DNA of 5,806 bases from an uncultured Eubacteriales bacterium. Its GTDB lineage: Bacteria > Bacillota_A > Clostridia > Oscillospirales > Acutalibacteraceae. Under the pieces are notes generated by a model that ran no database searches, had not been told where the DNA came from, and was given only the letters and a program-made list of their open reading frames with translations. The stretch covers positions 1-5,806 of the forward strand of contig CAKSGI010000128.1 in the NCBI GenBank assembly GCA_934454005.1, written 5' to 3'. Below are positions 5,661 through 5,806 of the stretch, one piece after another. Made by a program: the position numbers and the translations under genes. The stretch's first letter is position 1. Each line of letters begins with the position of its first letter.

Positions 5661-5806
5661 TTAAATCAATCCAAACGATTTTAATATCGTTAACCAGAAT
5701 GTAATACTAAAAGCACTCAATAGTGTTGTAAGCATCACAACACTCGATGTCAAAACACCTTTATGCCCCATACTTTTAGCCATCACAAAAGCCGAGACCG
5801 TTGTAC
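5661..5806 (-). CDS. AEC-family transporter (auxin efflux carrier/malate permease type), C-terminal fragment
   Basis: The last 47 residues of a membrane protein whose start lies beyond the right edge; the frame is open to the edge and ends at TAA (5663-5661). The fragment reads through SAFVMAKSMGHKG, then a hydrophobic segment with SSVVMLTTLLSAFSITFWL and a short tail ending GLI. The end of AEC-family permeases typically has this form: a small-residue helix, a short polar loop with a glycine, a 'TLLS' motif in the last membrane helix, then a stop soon after. AEC members include the malate permease MleP, so a dicarboxylate or tartrate importer would fit the genes behind it. The substrate is inferred from position only. 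The short fragment limits certainty about the family. Confidence 0.65.
   Translation of the reverse strand, partial: TTVSAFVMAKSMGHKGVLTSSVVMLTTLLSAFSITFWLTILKSFGLI

Noticed and set aside
1..5806. CRISPR arrays, tRNA/rRNA genes, insertion sequences or integrases
   Set aside because: No regularly spaced repeats, no RNA-gene landmarks and no transposase or recombinase motifs are visible on either strand.

Overview
The window looks like a low-GC Firmicute, most plausibly an anaerobic gut clostridium of the Lachnospiraceae type. This rests on AT-rich DNA, strong purine-rich Shine-Dalgarno sequences, an oxygen-sensitive iron-sulfur dehydratase and the style of the proteins; no taxonomic marker gene is present. 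Two units face each other and converge on a roughly 200-bp non-coding stretch.

Left unit (+ strand, 1-2369): one large gene encodes a putative nuclease-helicase. It has a PD-(D/E)XK/DUF559-like domain, an SF2 DEAH-box helicase core, a MerR/excisionase-like winged helix and an all-helical tail. The reading frame is open to the left edge, so its true start may lie outside the window. It is visibly more AT-rich than the right unit. Its architecture suggests a DNA-targeting accessory (possibly phage-defence) protein, but it matches no named system that I can recognise.

Convergent gap (2370-2572): it holds a clear intrinsic terminator for the minus strand (2400-2424). Directly next to it is a 10-bp perfect inverted repeat (2434-2443/2477-2486) that is not explained by any gene.

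Right unit (- strand, 5806 to 2573), in transcription order: the C-terminal end of an AEC-family (auxin efflux carrier/malate permease type) transporter; a regulatory gap with a 10-bp inverted repeat; ttdA and ttdB, the two subunits of L(+)-tartrate dehydratase; and an SGNH/GDSL-like (DUF4886-like) putative hydrolase. ttdA and ttdB are 20 bp apart and the hydrolase follows 76 bp later with no terminator between, so the three are probably one transcript ending at 2400. The simplest reading is a tartrate-use locus: the permease would import the dicarboxylate, TtdAB would dehydrate L-tartrate to oxaloacetate, and the SGNH protein might process a related substrate such as a tartrate ester. That last role is inference only.

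The most unusual items are the nuclease-helicase-HTH fusion, the SGNH-like gene attached to a tartrate dehydratase operon, and the hairpin-plus-terminator element in the convergent gap. None is proven to be a new system from sequence alone.
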